Assembly (NCBI RefSeq): GCF_019703515.2
Contig: NC_059356.1
Location: forward strand, 25,473,197 to 25,537,196
Length of the DNA stretch: 64,000 bases
Source of the DNA: Myxocyprinus asiaticus
Taxonomy: Eukaryota > Chordata > Actinopteri > Cypriniformes > Catostomidae
Direction: 5' to 3'
The notes under the pieces are model-generated. The model worked only from the letters and a program-made list of their open reading frames with translations. It searched no databases and was not told where the DNA came from. A program made the position numbers and the translations under genes. Shown here piece by piece: positions 23,227 through 38,249 of the stretch (positions within the stretch are counted from its first letter, which is position 1; the number at the start of each line of letters is the position of its first letter).

Positions 23227-24994
23227 TAGAGCCCGACCGATATGGGATTTTTGAGACCGATACAGATTTTAGAGGGGGAAAATTCACAGATTACCGATAT
23301 AGCTAATTTTTGAGCTGGAATGAACACAGACCTTTTCTATGTGGATTGTTCACCGATTTTGCACCAATATGACTATGCAAAGGTACTCAGAAGGCTGCTT
23401 AAATATTTTTATCAAAGAACATTTGACATTATTATTATACATTGTCAACAAATTCTAGAAATGAACAATGAGAAAATAAAGAATAAATAAAAATACAATA
23501 AATAGCTTAATAAACATCAGTACTGTTTAGTATCAGTCAATTGCTGACTATTTAAATAAAGAATAAAAATCAGTACTGTATGTTTAGTATCAGTCAATTG
23601 CTCACTATTTAAATAAAGAATAAATAAAAATACAATAAATAGCTAAATAAACATCAGTACTGTTTAGTATCAGTCAATGGCTGACCATTAAAATAAAGAA
23701 TAAATAAGAATAAAATAATTGGCTTAAGAAACATCAGTATTACTGTTTAGTATCAGTCAAATGCTGACCATTAAAATAATGAATAAATAAAAATAAAATA
23801 AATAGCTAAATAAACATCAGGGGCCGGTTGCACCAGCTATACGTAAGTTACAACTTAGCCTAGTTGTGGCGTAAATGGGCACTAAGTCACAATTTATGCT
23901 CTACTAAATATTTGAGCGTTGCACCATTACATTTATGTAGGACGTAACCCTACGTATAAACTAAATATATACGGAAGCCTCCGACCAGGAGTAACTGATG
24001 GAATAAAAAAAGCAGACTTGTTTAATGACATCAATGAGCTCATGTTTTGCATGACAGGCTTCAGTCCTTTCGACATATGACGTTGGCATTTACACTCATT
24101 TACATTTATGAGAGAGAGAAAAAAGTTACTTTTAAGCGGCTCTTCAGCATGAAACTGATCTAAAGGTGTGTCGCCCGGTGTCAAGTTTCAACATATTCAA
24201 AATATATATATATATAGAATATTAAAATGAATAAATGTCTATTTTTCCAGCCTGTTGTATTAGTATTTATCACCCCTCATTTATTTTAGATACAGTTCCT
24301 ATATATTATTTACACAGGGCAAATATACTATTTATTAAATCTACTTTTATTACATATCCTATTTTAATGTCTGGAAAACCAGACTTTTAAATATTACATT
24401 TTGTAAATACGGATGAAGGGGGTATCAAACTGTGAATCCTGAACAAAACAGTTTGGTGAATACATGTTTACACATTAACTTTCACTCAGCTGACAAGCTA
24501 TGAAAGTAGCTGCGTGATTAGCTAGTTAGCTATAAGCTCGTTGCCACGGAGAGTAAAAGATGAACTTTATTTACTTTCCAGCATTGTGTCTCACCAACTA
24601 GGCAACAACATAGTGTGAAATCAACACACCACAGACAATCCACCACCGCACTTTTGTCTTTTGAGCTGCAAAAAGATGTTCTGATGTTTACCTTTCAATC
24701 TGATACATTATATTAGTTATATAAAAGATGGGGTAATTTTTTTGCAATTTAGCAATTTAATGAGAATAGATCGCTCAAATCCGCACCGTTTAACTCCGCC
24801 CTGTCTGCAGAGCCACCGTCAGCTCAGAGTCAGCTCTGTAAACAATGGAGTTGGAGCGCGCTCTGCTGGACAAACTACGCTATGACACTAATTCTAAAGT
24901 ATTGTTTTCTGCATTATATGTTCTGAAAAAAAGTTTTCATATCGGCGCATATCTGTAAAATATACTCCGATACCGATATTTCGGTCGGGCACTA
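23227..24994. mobile_element. Non-autonomous hAT-like element with internal tandem repeat
   Basis: Inverted ends TAGAGCCCGACCGATAT and (complement) TAGTGCCCGACCGAAATAT, flanked by 8 bp repeats CTGTTCAC (23219-23226) and CTGTACAC (24995-25002), 7 of 8 matching, as expected for hAT. No transposase ORF. An internal tandem array sits at about 23470-23822. Confidence 0.75.
23470..23822. repeat. Tandem repeat, about 85-90 bp unit, four copies
   Basis: The phrase CATCAGTACTGTTTAGTATC, then AGTCAATTGCTGAC and AATAAAGAATAAATAAAAAT, recurs four times with small differences inside the hAT-like element. Confidence 0.85.
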
Positions 24995-25151
24995 CTGTAC
25001 ACACTACTGTTCACAAAATTCTCAAAAGTTTGAACAAAATATTCAAATCTTTTTGTAGATTTGAAAACTGTTCTATCATTTTCACAGCAAAAAGCCCCAC
25101 AACTCTATTGTTTTCATCTCACTCATAATGTGATATTCTGTCATTTGTGTT

Positions 25152-25153
25152 GT

Positions 25154-25201
<48 letters not shown>
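25152..25201. repeat. (TG)n microsatellite
   Basis: Uninterrupted TG dinucleotide run in the first long introns of tnrc6a. Confidence 0.97.
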
Positions 25202-25204
<3 letters not shown>

Positions 25205-25404
25205 GAAGTAGCTCGACCCCCATCCGCCCACATTTTTCCAATTGGTTCCTACCCTATTCCATGAGTCTTTTCCAGTCTGAGGTGTGAACGACTGGTTCCA
25301 AACTAGGGGGGTTTCCTGACACTTTAAAATGAAGCCAACAGTTGAATGAATAATGCACTTCATGTTACATTGACTATTAATGTCCTGATACTTCTACTTG
25401 CATT

Positions 25405-27657
<2,253 letters not shown>

Positions 27658-27800
27658 GGGTGTTTTCACACTTGGCTCTTTTGGCCCACTTGTTTCGGAA
27701 CCTGGTGCGTTTTCTACCTTGGTTCAGTTTGTTTCGGCATGTATGAACACGGCAATCGCACTCGGATTCACACCAAAACAATCAGTCGGTACAATTGCAA
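27658..27800. repeat. One end of a Harbinger-like element
   Basis: GGGTGTTTTCACACTTGGCT followed by CTGGTGCG and GGTTCAGTTTGTTTCGG resembles the end at 51757. I did not find a matching right end; a degraded GTGAAAGTGAACCGAACC lies near 29190. Confidence 0.45.
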
Positions 27801-29952
27801 ACAAACAAATTGCACTACAAATTAAAATCAATTAAAATAAATTTGTGGTTAAAAAAACAACAACGGATAACCACCTCCCAATTGCCGTCACCCAAGTATC
27901 CGTCTACAAAATGAACTGGAAAATTTAGATCTAAAGAAAATTATAAATATAAAAAAAATAATAATTGAAATATAAATCAATTTTAGGTTCAAAGTGAACA
28001 TGTTTTTGTCTTATTTTATACTTTAATCACATACATATGTAGGCTATAAAAAGTGAACAGCAGATTTGCGTTCACAACACTTTAAGCACAAACTGCTCTA
28101 TGGAAATAAAGTGAACTAAACTTCGACCACCTCCTGAGATGGTCTTAGGTCATTTGCAGCATTCTCATAGATGACACTATTCTTGCAAACCGTTTTCAGA
28201 CATCAGAAAAAAAAAAGCAAAAAAGGAGAACTCTTCACATGCGTGTGTTCCGTGAGACATGGCTGAGTGCCATTAACCTCTGAACAAACATCGAATCACA
28301 CACACACATCGATGGCTTTTCTTTCGTCTGTTCTAAAAATATAATCAAGTGCATTACTTCAACCTCGTCTTTGTGTCTAAGAGCATTTCTTGTCATGCGT
28401 CATTCCGAGACTCTTGCAAGTCGCCCGCCACAGTGGTAAAATTACCCGCCACCGAGCATGAAATACTTGCATTTGGCGTGTTGTGGGTTCCAATTTCATA
28501 ACCTGGGCTACTATTTAACAGATTCGGTGATTTCCCAGATCCATCGTTTTGTCATTTCCCGATAATGGAGAACATCGTCTGTCAATGAGAATCATATATC
28601 GGCATCAGGATACTTAGTCTCTGTAATTCATCATCAAAACGAGGATATAGCCTTTTGCCGACTATATAAGATATAGTAGCATATTTAAAATGGGAGTTGA
28701 TTAATAAATACTGAGGTAATTTTAGAACGATCACTACACTCTTTTAGATAGTGGCAGAACAAAGGTAGGATGGCGTCAGTAACTTTTTGACGGATAAAAA
28801 CATGGTTTCACTCTTTCTGTGTGTGTGTGTGTGTGTGGGCACAAGAGAGAGAGCTCCGTGACCGTGAGAACAGGTAATTTTCAGAAATAATGCGAACGCA
28901 ATTAATGAGGAATAAAAATGACCACAACAGAAATTTTACAATATCCATTCGTGTGTTGGATAATGTCAGGAACACACATTCTGTACCATGCGATGACTTT
29001 TTGCATAACCATGACAAACAATACTCAAATATTTGTAACAGTTGACACATTTTTACAGGTCTTGTAAAATTGGTATTTCTATGTTTGAGCTGAATGCCGG
29101 AACAGTGCACAAGCATTCTGACCAGGGGACAGTTTGCTCACGTGACTTGCGTTAACAGAGTTTTGGTCTGTTTTGAAATATTGCCTTGTGAAAGTGAACC
29201 GAACCATGAAGAAACTGCAACCTTGTGACCCTTTAGCCCGTTTCAGAACAAACCAAGCAAGCTACAGGTCTGAAAAGGCCTTAAGCGAAATCATGGTACA
29301 TGGTGACACAATTGATTTTTTATCAAGAGCTTATGATGGTAAAACCTTAAAAATGAAGACTGCAATGTACAGGCAAAGAAAACACATAATACTTGTTAAC
29401 AGTAAACATGTACAACGGCTTTACTTTGCAGTGTACCTTGCAAGTGACTTGAACAGACAAAACTGACTATAGGCACTGCAGGAAATAAAGTCCGTCTTAT
29501 GTACTTTTACCCGGAACTAGTACTTTTCATCGTTTTCGCACGAGGAACTATAGTTCCTTTAGACTGACATTTTAAGCAAGGCCTTGAGATAACGGAGTAA
29601 TTTTAATATGTTAAAAAAGTAACATTCAAGGTTACGCAGATAGCAGAGAATAGACCCAGGCGCACGATTGTCACTTGGCGCGTGCAGTGTGCATATGCGC
29701 CGATCCCATGTGTCCTCCAGGACTCAAGATTTTCCGCATTCATTTTCTCCACTGTCATTTCACCATTAATAGACAGGGCAATAACAAGAGAGAAGACACA
29801 TTTCATTAAGTTGAACTATACCTTTCAACATGCGCTCAGATGTTCATTCAGGAGTTTTCATGCGACAAGTGAGAGAGAGAGAGAGTTTGTGCCCCGCTCG
29901 GTTTGAATGGGCAGCTACTGCAATCGGTCACACGCATTAAAGAGCATAAATA
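27801..29952. other. tnrc6a intron, no gene recognised
   Basis: Contains short TG tract near 28819-28837 and GA tract near 29871-29884. No ORF with family resemblance was seen. Part of it may be the interior of the element whose left end is at 27658. Confidence 0.5.
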
Positions 29953-31522
29953 CAGGTGCATCTCAAATTAGAATGTCGTGGAAAAGTTCATTTATTTCAG
30001 TAATTCAACTCAAATTGTGAAACTCGTGTATTAAATAAATTCAATGCACACAGACTGAAGTAGTTTAAGTCTTTGGTTCTTTTAATTGTGATGATTTTGG
30101 CTCACATTTAACAAAAACCCACCAATTCACTATCTTAAAAAATTAGAATATGGTGACATGCCAATCAGCTAATCAACTCAAAACACCTGCAAAGGTTTCC
30201 TGAGCCTTCAAAATGGTCTCTCAGTTTGGTTCACTAGGCTACACAATCTTGGGGAAGACTGCTGATCTGACAGATGTCCAGAAGACAATCATTGACACCC
30301 TTCACAAGGAGGGTAAGCCACAAACATTCATTGCCAAAGAAGCTGGTTGTTCACAGAGTGCTGTATCCAAGCATGTTAACAGAAAGTTGAGTGGAAGGAA
30401 AAAGTGTGGAAGAAAAAGATGCACAACCAACCGAGAGAACCGCAGCCTTATGATTGTCAAGCAAAATCGATTCAAGAATTTGGGTGAACTTCACAAGGAA
30501 TGGACTGAGGCTGGGGTCAAGGCATCAAGAGCCACCACACACAGACATGTCAAGGAATTTGGCTACAGTATTCCTCTTGTTAAGCCACTCCTGAACCACA
30601 GACAACGTCAGAGGCATCTTACTTGGGCTAAGGAGAAGAAGAACTGGACTGTTGCCCAGTGTTCCAAAGTCCTCTTTTCAGATGAGAGCAAGTTTTGTAT
30701 TTCATTTGGAAACCAAGGTCCTAGAGTCTGGAGGAAGGGTGGAGAAGCTCATAGCCCAAGTTGCTTGAAGTCCAGTGTTAAGTTTCCACAGTCTGTGATG
30801 ATTTGGGGTGCAATGTCATCTGCTGGTGTTGGTCCATTGTGTTTTTTGAAAACCAAAGTCACTGCACCCGTTTACCAAGAAATTTTGGAGCACTTCATGC
30901 TTCCTTCTGCTGACCAGCTTTTTAAAGATGCTGATTTCATTTTCCAGCAGGATTTGGCACCTCCCACACTGCCAAAAGCACCAAAAGTTGGTTAAATGAC
31001 CATGGTGTTGGTGTGCTTGACTGGCCAGCAAACTCACCAGACCTGAACCCCATAGAGAATCTATGGGGTATTGTCAAGAGGAAAATGAGAAACAAGAGAC
31101 CAAAAAATGCAGATGAGCTGAAGGCCACTGTCAAAGAAACCTGGGCTTCCATACCACCTCAGCAGTGCCACAAACTGATCACCTCCATGCCACGCTAAAT
31201 TGAGGCAGTAATTAAAGCAGAAGGAGCCCCTACCAAGTATTGAGTACATATACAGTAAATTAACATACTTTCCAGAAGGCCAACAATTCACTAAAAATAT
31301 TTTTTTATTGGTCTTATGATGTATTCTAATTTTTTGATATAGTGAATTGGTGGGTTTTTGTTAAATGTGAGCCAAAATCATCACAATTAAAAGAACCAAA
31401 GACTTAAACTACTTCAGTCTGTGTGCATTGAATTTATTTAATACACGAGTTTCACAATTTGAGTTGAATTACTGAAATAAATGAACTTTTCCACGACATT
31501 CTAATTTATTGAGATGCACCTG
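29953..31522 (+). mobile_element. Tc1 element of a second family, with long inverted repeats
   Basis: The element is 1,570 bp, with ends CAGGTGCATCTCAAATTAGA and the complement TCTAATTTATTGAGATGCAC, flanked by TA on both sides. The inverted repeats are about 200 bp. It holds one transposase gene with a frameshift (see the CDS entry). It lies in the same tnrc6a intron as copy B. Confidence 0.95.
30213..31238 (+). pseudogene. Tc1-like transposase, frameshifted
   Basis: This cut-and-paste transposase has an N-terminal helix-turn-helix (KTIIDTLHKEGKPQTFIAKE, AGCSQSAVSKHVN), a second basic HTH with GRKKCGRKR, and a DDE/D domain: first Asp in LFSDESKFCISFG, second Asp in FIFQQDLAPP, Glu in [17 protein letters not shown] base appears to be missing near 30962 (DLAP then PTLPKAPKVG-stop), shifting the frame; the rest continues in another frame from about 30990 to 31198. 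A TAA at 31196 interrupts the tail. Not functional. Confidence 0.93.
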
Positions 31523-31891
31523 TATAACATTTATAGTCTGAACTTCTTGATAAGTGACATAATTTGAAAGCCAAGACTAAAATAGTGTTTCTCCAAAATC
31601 TACTCCTGAATCAAACGATGGATTCTGTCATATTTGTGCATACACAGCTGTAACCTGCACGGTCATTTGCAGATATTAATGAGACCAGACACTTGGTCTT
31701 ACAGTTATACAAATACAGGTATCTCCTCACCTTCTCACTCACATGCTCTTGAAGTATATATTATATACAATCTCAAACTTGGCTTGTTTATTGGCCACTG
31801 TGGATATATCAAAGGATGGTTTTCAATTAATGCATTGTTCCGTGAATCATTTCTCTGTCTCAAGATCAGCACTGACTGAGAGCAGGTATGC

Positions 31892-32441
31892 TAAAGCCTA
31901 AAGTATACTTCGGTTTTGACGCGAACACTCAGCATTTGCGTACAGTCGAATGCAAGCCTATCAAAGTGTACTCATTTGATGGAGAGCGCATACACAGGCG
32001 GTTGGCTCATGCGAGCTACGACTGCTAAGAGACGCCAGACAATTTCTCTTCAGGACACAAAGTTGTCTTTATATTCCTTCAGACTTGAGTCATACAAATG
32101 CAAGTATCTCCTGACCTCCTCACACACGTGCTCTTGACGTGCATATCTGTTGTTTTCAATTTTCACCTTCGTCTCCCGTTATTTACCGACGATTACGTCT
32201 TCTTGCATTTCTTCATGACAGCAAAGGCTCAAATGTGAGTACTGCCACCATGTGGATCCACTAATTCATGCAAATAATTCCAGGTGCATGTGCATTCTGT
32301 GCGTTCAAAGACGTGCAGTTAGAAAAATCAGGCTGCACGTGTTCAGTGCTCGAGCACTTTGCTGATGACGAGATTTGTGTCAAGTGTCCTGTGCGCAAAC
32401 GCTCAGTATTCGCCCCCGACCGAAGTATACTTTGGGCTTTA
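31892..32441. mobile_element. Non-autonomous terminal-inverted-repeat element, about 550 bp
   Basis: The left end TAAAGCCTAAAGTATACTTC and the right end GAAGTATACTTTGGGCTTTA are inverted; inner matches include CACTCAGCATTTGCG / GCGCAAACGCTCAGTATT. No transposase. Family not assigned. Confidence 0.8.
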
Positions 32442-35400
32442 ACTGATGCGAATATCTATGGAAAGTGCTTCTGGACAACATTTTTCAAAATAGAAGTCCC
32501 ACACTGGATTAAATAGTTATGAAACAAACAAGCATGAATTACAGTGTAAAAATAACTAAATATTTCACAACACAAACTATTTCAGGATATCCCACAATAT
32601 GGTGAAATTAACTATGTTCATATGCTTTTTACGGAAAAAATAAAAAATATTTAAATATACATTTTAATATCTGCTACATAGCTAATGGTAGAAATAAGCA
32701 GTGAGTTAATATGCAATTTGGAACAAAAAACAACTATGTTTACGGTCACTGGGATAGACGGTAATTTTTTATTACAATAAACTTAATCTCATTTGAGCAG
32801 CGGGGTTTCCAATGTTCCACGAACACCGATGACCTCATCATAGGAATATCATATCACATACCGAATGTTGCATTATCCAACAACTTAAAACATCTCACAT
32901 TTTTCCTCCATATCATGCAGCTCAATTACTGAATGATTACTATAGTCATGGTCTTCCTAACAAAGCATATCCATGCATACTGATTAGTACAAATACAATT
33001 CTAAACAGCAGAAAGTCAAAATAACCGCAAATGTTTCAGTCATAGTTTGAGAGTCTACCATTGCACAGATCTACAGCCTCATAACATTATCAATGCAATG
33101 CACCATTATAATCTTAGCTCTACTGTTTGCAATATCCACCAGTATGTTCATGGATGTTGTTTTAGCTATGAAATTTCCTCTTTGGTAATGACCTCACAGA
33201 ACAGCAATTCAGTCCAAAATAATACAGAATTAAGAAACAACCTAACTTTAACCTTTCAAGAATAGATTTCTTTTTTTAGAAGTGTAATTTATCAATTCAA
33301 TGTTTAGAGGAAGAGTTCAAATAAAACAAGACACGTGAAGAAATACTGCAAACATGCAACGGGTCTGTGTTTTCTTAGGGGCAACTTCCTGTTCAAACAG
33401 CGCCGACTTGCTTGTTGTGGAATGACAACCGTCAGGAAGTCAGGTGGTCAAGTTGCAACAAGTAGACTGCCCTGCAGATCTGCTGCACTGCAAGAACCAG
33501 AAGCACATTTAATAGCAAGCCTGCATGACTACAGTATTAGAAAAAGCATGCATGCTTTCAAGTACTGATTTGACAGTGTATTGGCAAGTCAACCTTCCAG
33601 GAAAACCTAAATTAAGTGCATTTATTCATTGTTCAAGGTCAAATGCAAAAGCAAAGTGCAAACTTTGCACTTCATGCCAGTCTACGTATTTAGCAGATGC
33701 ATGTGAAGAAAAACCAAAAAAAAAACACAAAAAAAACACTTTAACATGCCCAAAAGGACATCCAGATTGTTTAAACCATTCTATTTTCCTGCATCTTTTT
33801 TGAATGAAAACAAATGGTAATTGAGGCAAACATTCTTAAATCCTAAAATCTCCATTTGTGTTCCACTGAAGGCAAAAAGTCATACATTAGGGTGAGTTGG
33901 GGTAAATATCAGAATTCTTATTTTGGGGTGAACTATCCCTTTAAAAACCAAAACGATCAGGTCTCCAATTAGTCTTAAAATGACAAGTACGCATGAGCAG
34001 GTCTTGACTTGAAATTACTTTCCATATTTGGAGACAGTCATGTCAGTAATCTGTAACTACTCTACAGGACAAGGTACTCTCCTTTAGGACAAAGTAGTGT
34101 CTGAAGTTATGTTTTTGGCACTTTTAAGGGCTTTTCCAGCACAGATGAGTTCATGCAGACCATCTCTGCCAGTGACACTTCCACTCAAGCGGACTTCTGT
34201 ATTTTGCACTTCCATTGCTAAGCAACAGCTATGTGATTGTCAATAAACGAAGACTTCGTCGCAGAGCACAGAGGCCTTCAAATCATTTCTTGAAGGCTTT
34301 CCATTTTCTGACCCTGAGGTTTTGCTAACAAAAAGGCCATGACAAATTCGATGATTTTTTTTTCATAGACTTATGTTAGACTTGAAATGAGAGGTGAAAG
34401 GGAAAATAGTTCTAATAAACAAATCCTTTATAGAATGGGACGGGATTCAAAACTTTGGATTAATGGTTTCCAGCTGGTTCTTTTTGGAAAATCCTGTGTT
34501 ATATGGAATGAAACATAACTTTAGTTTAGCCAAAATAAAAGGAAGCAAAGAATTGTTCAGCATACAGCAGCCAACAAGGCAGAGTCAAATTTATTGCTTC
34601 ATTCGCTCAGTATCACAACCAAAACACAAGGACATCTGGGGCAACAGATAAGTAAAAAGTCACCCAGGGTAATGAGGGAGGGGTGGAGGTGCGTACTGGA
34701 AACATGATTCTTGAATTTGTGCCTTGCGAATCTCTGAACATCAGCGTTCTGCCCAGATACTGAGTGATACGGTATTTTTGTCACCATACTTTAAGGCCTT
34801 TTCCCACGTTCTAACAAAGCTCTTTACACCGGCTTACAAATAAGCCATTTTACTCAGTGCATTCCTTTAAATTTGACCGTGGCACAAAAGCAAAATTTCC
34901 ACACATACAAATTTCTTTTTTTAAAATGACAAGCAACTAAACCACATACATTAGACAGCAGACACCCCAGCAGGCTCTTTTCCAAGCAGAATGTTTAGCT
35001 GCCAGACTGAAGTGAGTGCCAGTTGCTCTGCTGGCTTTAGCCCTAAGCTACTGTGAGAGCGAAGACAAGGTCAAGAGATAAAGTCCTGAGCTATCAGCAT
35101 TTCCATATCGCTCAGTGGAAAATGCTACACCCACTGAAAGTTTCTATGATGTGCCTTGGCCTGCATCAAGGAAAGGTATGGTCACTTGTGATAAGACGGC
35201 TTTGCTTTTCTCTCCTGAGTAGAAATACACAAGGAAAGTGTCATTTAATAAGTGAATGTGGCATGTTAATTGATACTGTGACAACACACATGACAATAAC
35301 AATGTAAATGAGTGCAGCACAACTCAATGTTGTTGGGTCCTGTAAACAGACAACAATTCTTTCCTTTACACCAGCCCCCTCTTCCTTATTGTCATTCCAC

Positions 35401-36369
35401 TGTGCTCTACACTTTCCTCCGTCCACTCTCCATCCGTGTTTCAAAAGATTTCCCTAAACATTAAAGGACCAAATAGTAAATAAGACAATATCTTGGCTTC
35501 ATCTTTAGCAACTCTAAAACTTACCCATGACTACATTTCCAAATAAATGCTGTAACGCATTTAGTAAAAGGGAGAAAGCTTCACGTAATCTCCTTAACGG
35601 ATAACACTTGGAAATTACTCCTCTATAAACAGCCAACAACCTCTGAGGGTCAAACCAGCAAATACTGCATTACTGACTACTTGCACTCGAGATCTGCCCA
35701 CTGACTTGCCAATTGAAGTGGGATACACAATGTTTATGTTGCAAGTCAGCTATTGCATCGAGATGTCCAGCAGACTGGTGGTTATGCTGTAAAGATGGAC
35801 ATTAAAATACCTTTACTGTACACATTACCAGTCAGCTATATACAACCCAACAGACTTTGGATCACACATCCATTTTAAACCTATGCAATGCAGTACAAAA
35901 ATACTTTAAGGACTAAAACTACCAAGATATGACAGCTGATTATTTTGTGTTATTAAATTAATGAACCAGAACTCTGCATTGATGCATCACTGCATATACC
36001 AATTCAACATGAAAAAAAAAAAAAAATTTTTTATTTTATTTGTTTCATTGTCTGTGTATGTTGTAATATTACGTTTATGTTGTGGATATAGCTGATTAAC
36101 CTCTAATGTATAGGATGTGTTTGAATGTAATAATTAAGCTGTAAGCAAAGTCATTTATTTTACCAATGTTTCGATTTTTTTTAGCTCAAACGGGAAATTC
36201 CAAACATACTGAGTAGATAATTTGAAGCAATTCTTTGTATAAAATTCTTCCTCTGTAAACACTGATAGTGCACTGTTAATAGCTTGCAGTCATTTTTTTT
36301 CCATCATATTTTTTGTCAACACGGTTTTTTCAAAATCCCTTAACCAAGAGCAACATTATACATTTTAAC
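32442..36369. other. tnrc6a intron, no gene recognised
   Basis: AT-rich. One arm of an AAAGGGATAG-type fold-back repeat is at about 33890-33943 (GGGGTGAACTATCCCTTT). No K-rich tnrc6a exon, RNA gene or other conserved ORF was found here on either strand. Confidence 0.5.
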
Positions 36370-37456
36370 TGGGGGTGCACCGATACCACTTTTTCTCTTC
36401 CGATCGGATTCCGATACCTGGAATCTCTGTATCGGCCAATACTGATCTCAATCCATTACCAGTTTAGAATATCTATACCTCACTCTGAGATACTAATTGG
36501 CGGTACTCTTTTATATGTAAAGAAACAAACCTTTAGCTACACAGTTTCAATACAAATCTATAGCCTACTTTAGAAAAACTAGTTAAACACATTTTTAACT
36601 AGTACACTGGATAATGTAGCAGCAAAATTAACAGTAATTCCAGTGAAAGTCTAAAGTAGAAATGAAGCCAGGTTTATTTGCACAATTATTTCAACTTGTA
36701 TCTGGACTTTAAAGGATTCAGATCTCTTTCCTTGTTCACATAAGTTATAAGATGTCAGTCCACTTTTCATTGTCATTTTTTTGTAACCCAGTCAACTTTA
36801 ATATTGTTGTAATTTCTAAAATAATGATGATAAACAATTAATAATATTATTATTATTGACTTTTAGAATTGTATTATACAATAGTAATATATTTCAGTGC
36901 ACCTTTAAAACCCTCTGGCTTTTATTTTGCCAGTCGGTACACTCCAGGAATCCTGTAAATGTCTGTATGTGGGATAGATCACAGTAGTTTGATTTGCTTA
37001 TTCAAAATATAGTGAAATGCTTCTCCAGTGCCGTTCTCAATGCACGGTTTTAGCGAACCTAATTTTTGCTGAGATTTTGTTCATGCGCTCGCATATTGTG
37101 CATTGCTCTGAGGGTTGCAAGCACATCAACAGCATGCACGTGCTGTGTGTGTCAGAGCCGCATCATTCGCTAACACGCTGCACATGCATACTGTACATTT
37201 ACTTACTAAACACAGCCTTTTGCGATTCACAGAGTTATCGCATGTCTTCAAGTGGCTTTGACTAAAATGAGTCCTATGTACTACTTTAATGTTGCCTTTA
37301 CAGTTTTTTTATATATTTTTTACGTTTGACAGTAATGAACATGACTGACAAATGGTATCAGATTTGGATCGGGTTTGTTGGTCCAATACCCAATCCGTCT
37401 AAAAATGTCAGTATCGGAGCTGATACCGATCCAGGTATCGGATTGGTGCATCCCTA
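36370..37456. mobile_element. Non-autonomous hAT-like element with perfect 8 bp target duplication
   Basis: The ends TGGGGGTGCACCGATACC and (complement) TAGGGATGCACCAATCCGAT are inverted and bordered by ATTTTAAC at 36362-36369 and 37457-37464. The element is 1,087 bp without transposase. A second, older copy is at 42473-44053. Confidence 0.9.
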
Positions 37457-37464
37457 ATTTTAAC

Positions 37465-38249
37465 AGCGCAGAGCTTTCAAGCTATATCCACCAAACTTGG
37501 CACATATCTTCAGTCTGTTCAGACTCAGGTTGCTATGACTTTGTCAACTCACTGTCAATCTCTGTACCGATGCATTGTAGAGAGGATGTCAAATAATTTA
37601 TAGATTGTATTTAATGTTAAATGATGCTCCAAAGTAAGCCAAGTTCCGAGACAATGCGATTGGCTAAAAGAATGGTCTAGAAAGTTAAACCAGCCTGAGA
37701 GTACATGTGTGTAAATTAAATGGAAATAAAACTGCAATTAATTGTGCAGTTACCAACAGTTGAGGGTAGGGGGTTACGCTGCCTTCTGTTTCAACAACTG
37801 GGGGACCCTTCAAGCTAAAAAAAATAAGCCTACATCATCACATAAATACAAGAGAAGGCCAAATGAGTATCTGATGTTAAGAGTACAGCCACTTCCAGGG
37901 GGTAAAGTCAGCCTATCATCATTGCTCGAGGCCGCACGGCCCTACCCCTCCCCCAGGTACAACCTCTTCTCCTTAAAGTGTTTAACCAGATGGCCATCTA
38001 AACAACAGAAGCCTCCAATACACAAAACACAAAGACAGGACATCTGTTTATGAAGCACCAACCATAATCATAACTGAAACATTGACCAGTCAAAATCATA
38101 CCAGCACAGCTAATTTATTTATATTGCCATATCAATATCACTGGCTATTTTCATGGCAAGATCAAGGTAGTTTTAAAAGGTAATACACAATATAGTATAT
38201 AAAACAGTAATATACACAATGAACATTATATAAGACCTTTCATTTCAAT
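37465..38249. other. tnrc6a intron, nothing recognised
   Basis: No coding or repeat signature beyond short low-complexity tracts. Confidence 0.5.

Noticed and set aside
23470..23822. CRISPR-like array
   Set aside because: Repeats are about 85-90 bp without distinct spacers, in a eukaryotic transposon.
30213..30995. 260-residue frame as a host gene
   Set aside because: It is the Tc1 transposase inside clear inverted repeats and TA duplications.
33525..33803. 92-residue frame with Lys-rich tail as the missing tnrc6a exon
   Set aside because: It is on the plus strand, the wrong strand for tnrc6a, and the Lys run comes from a poly-A tract.
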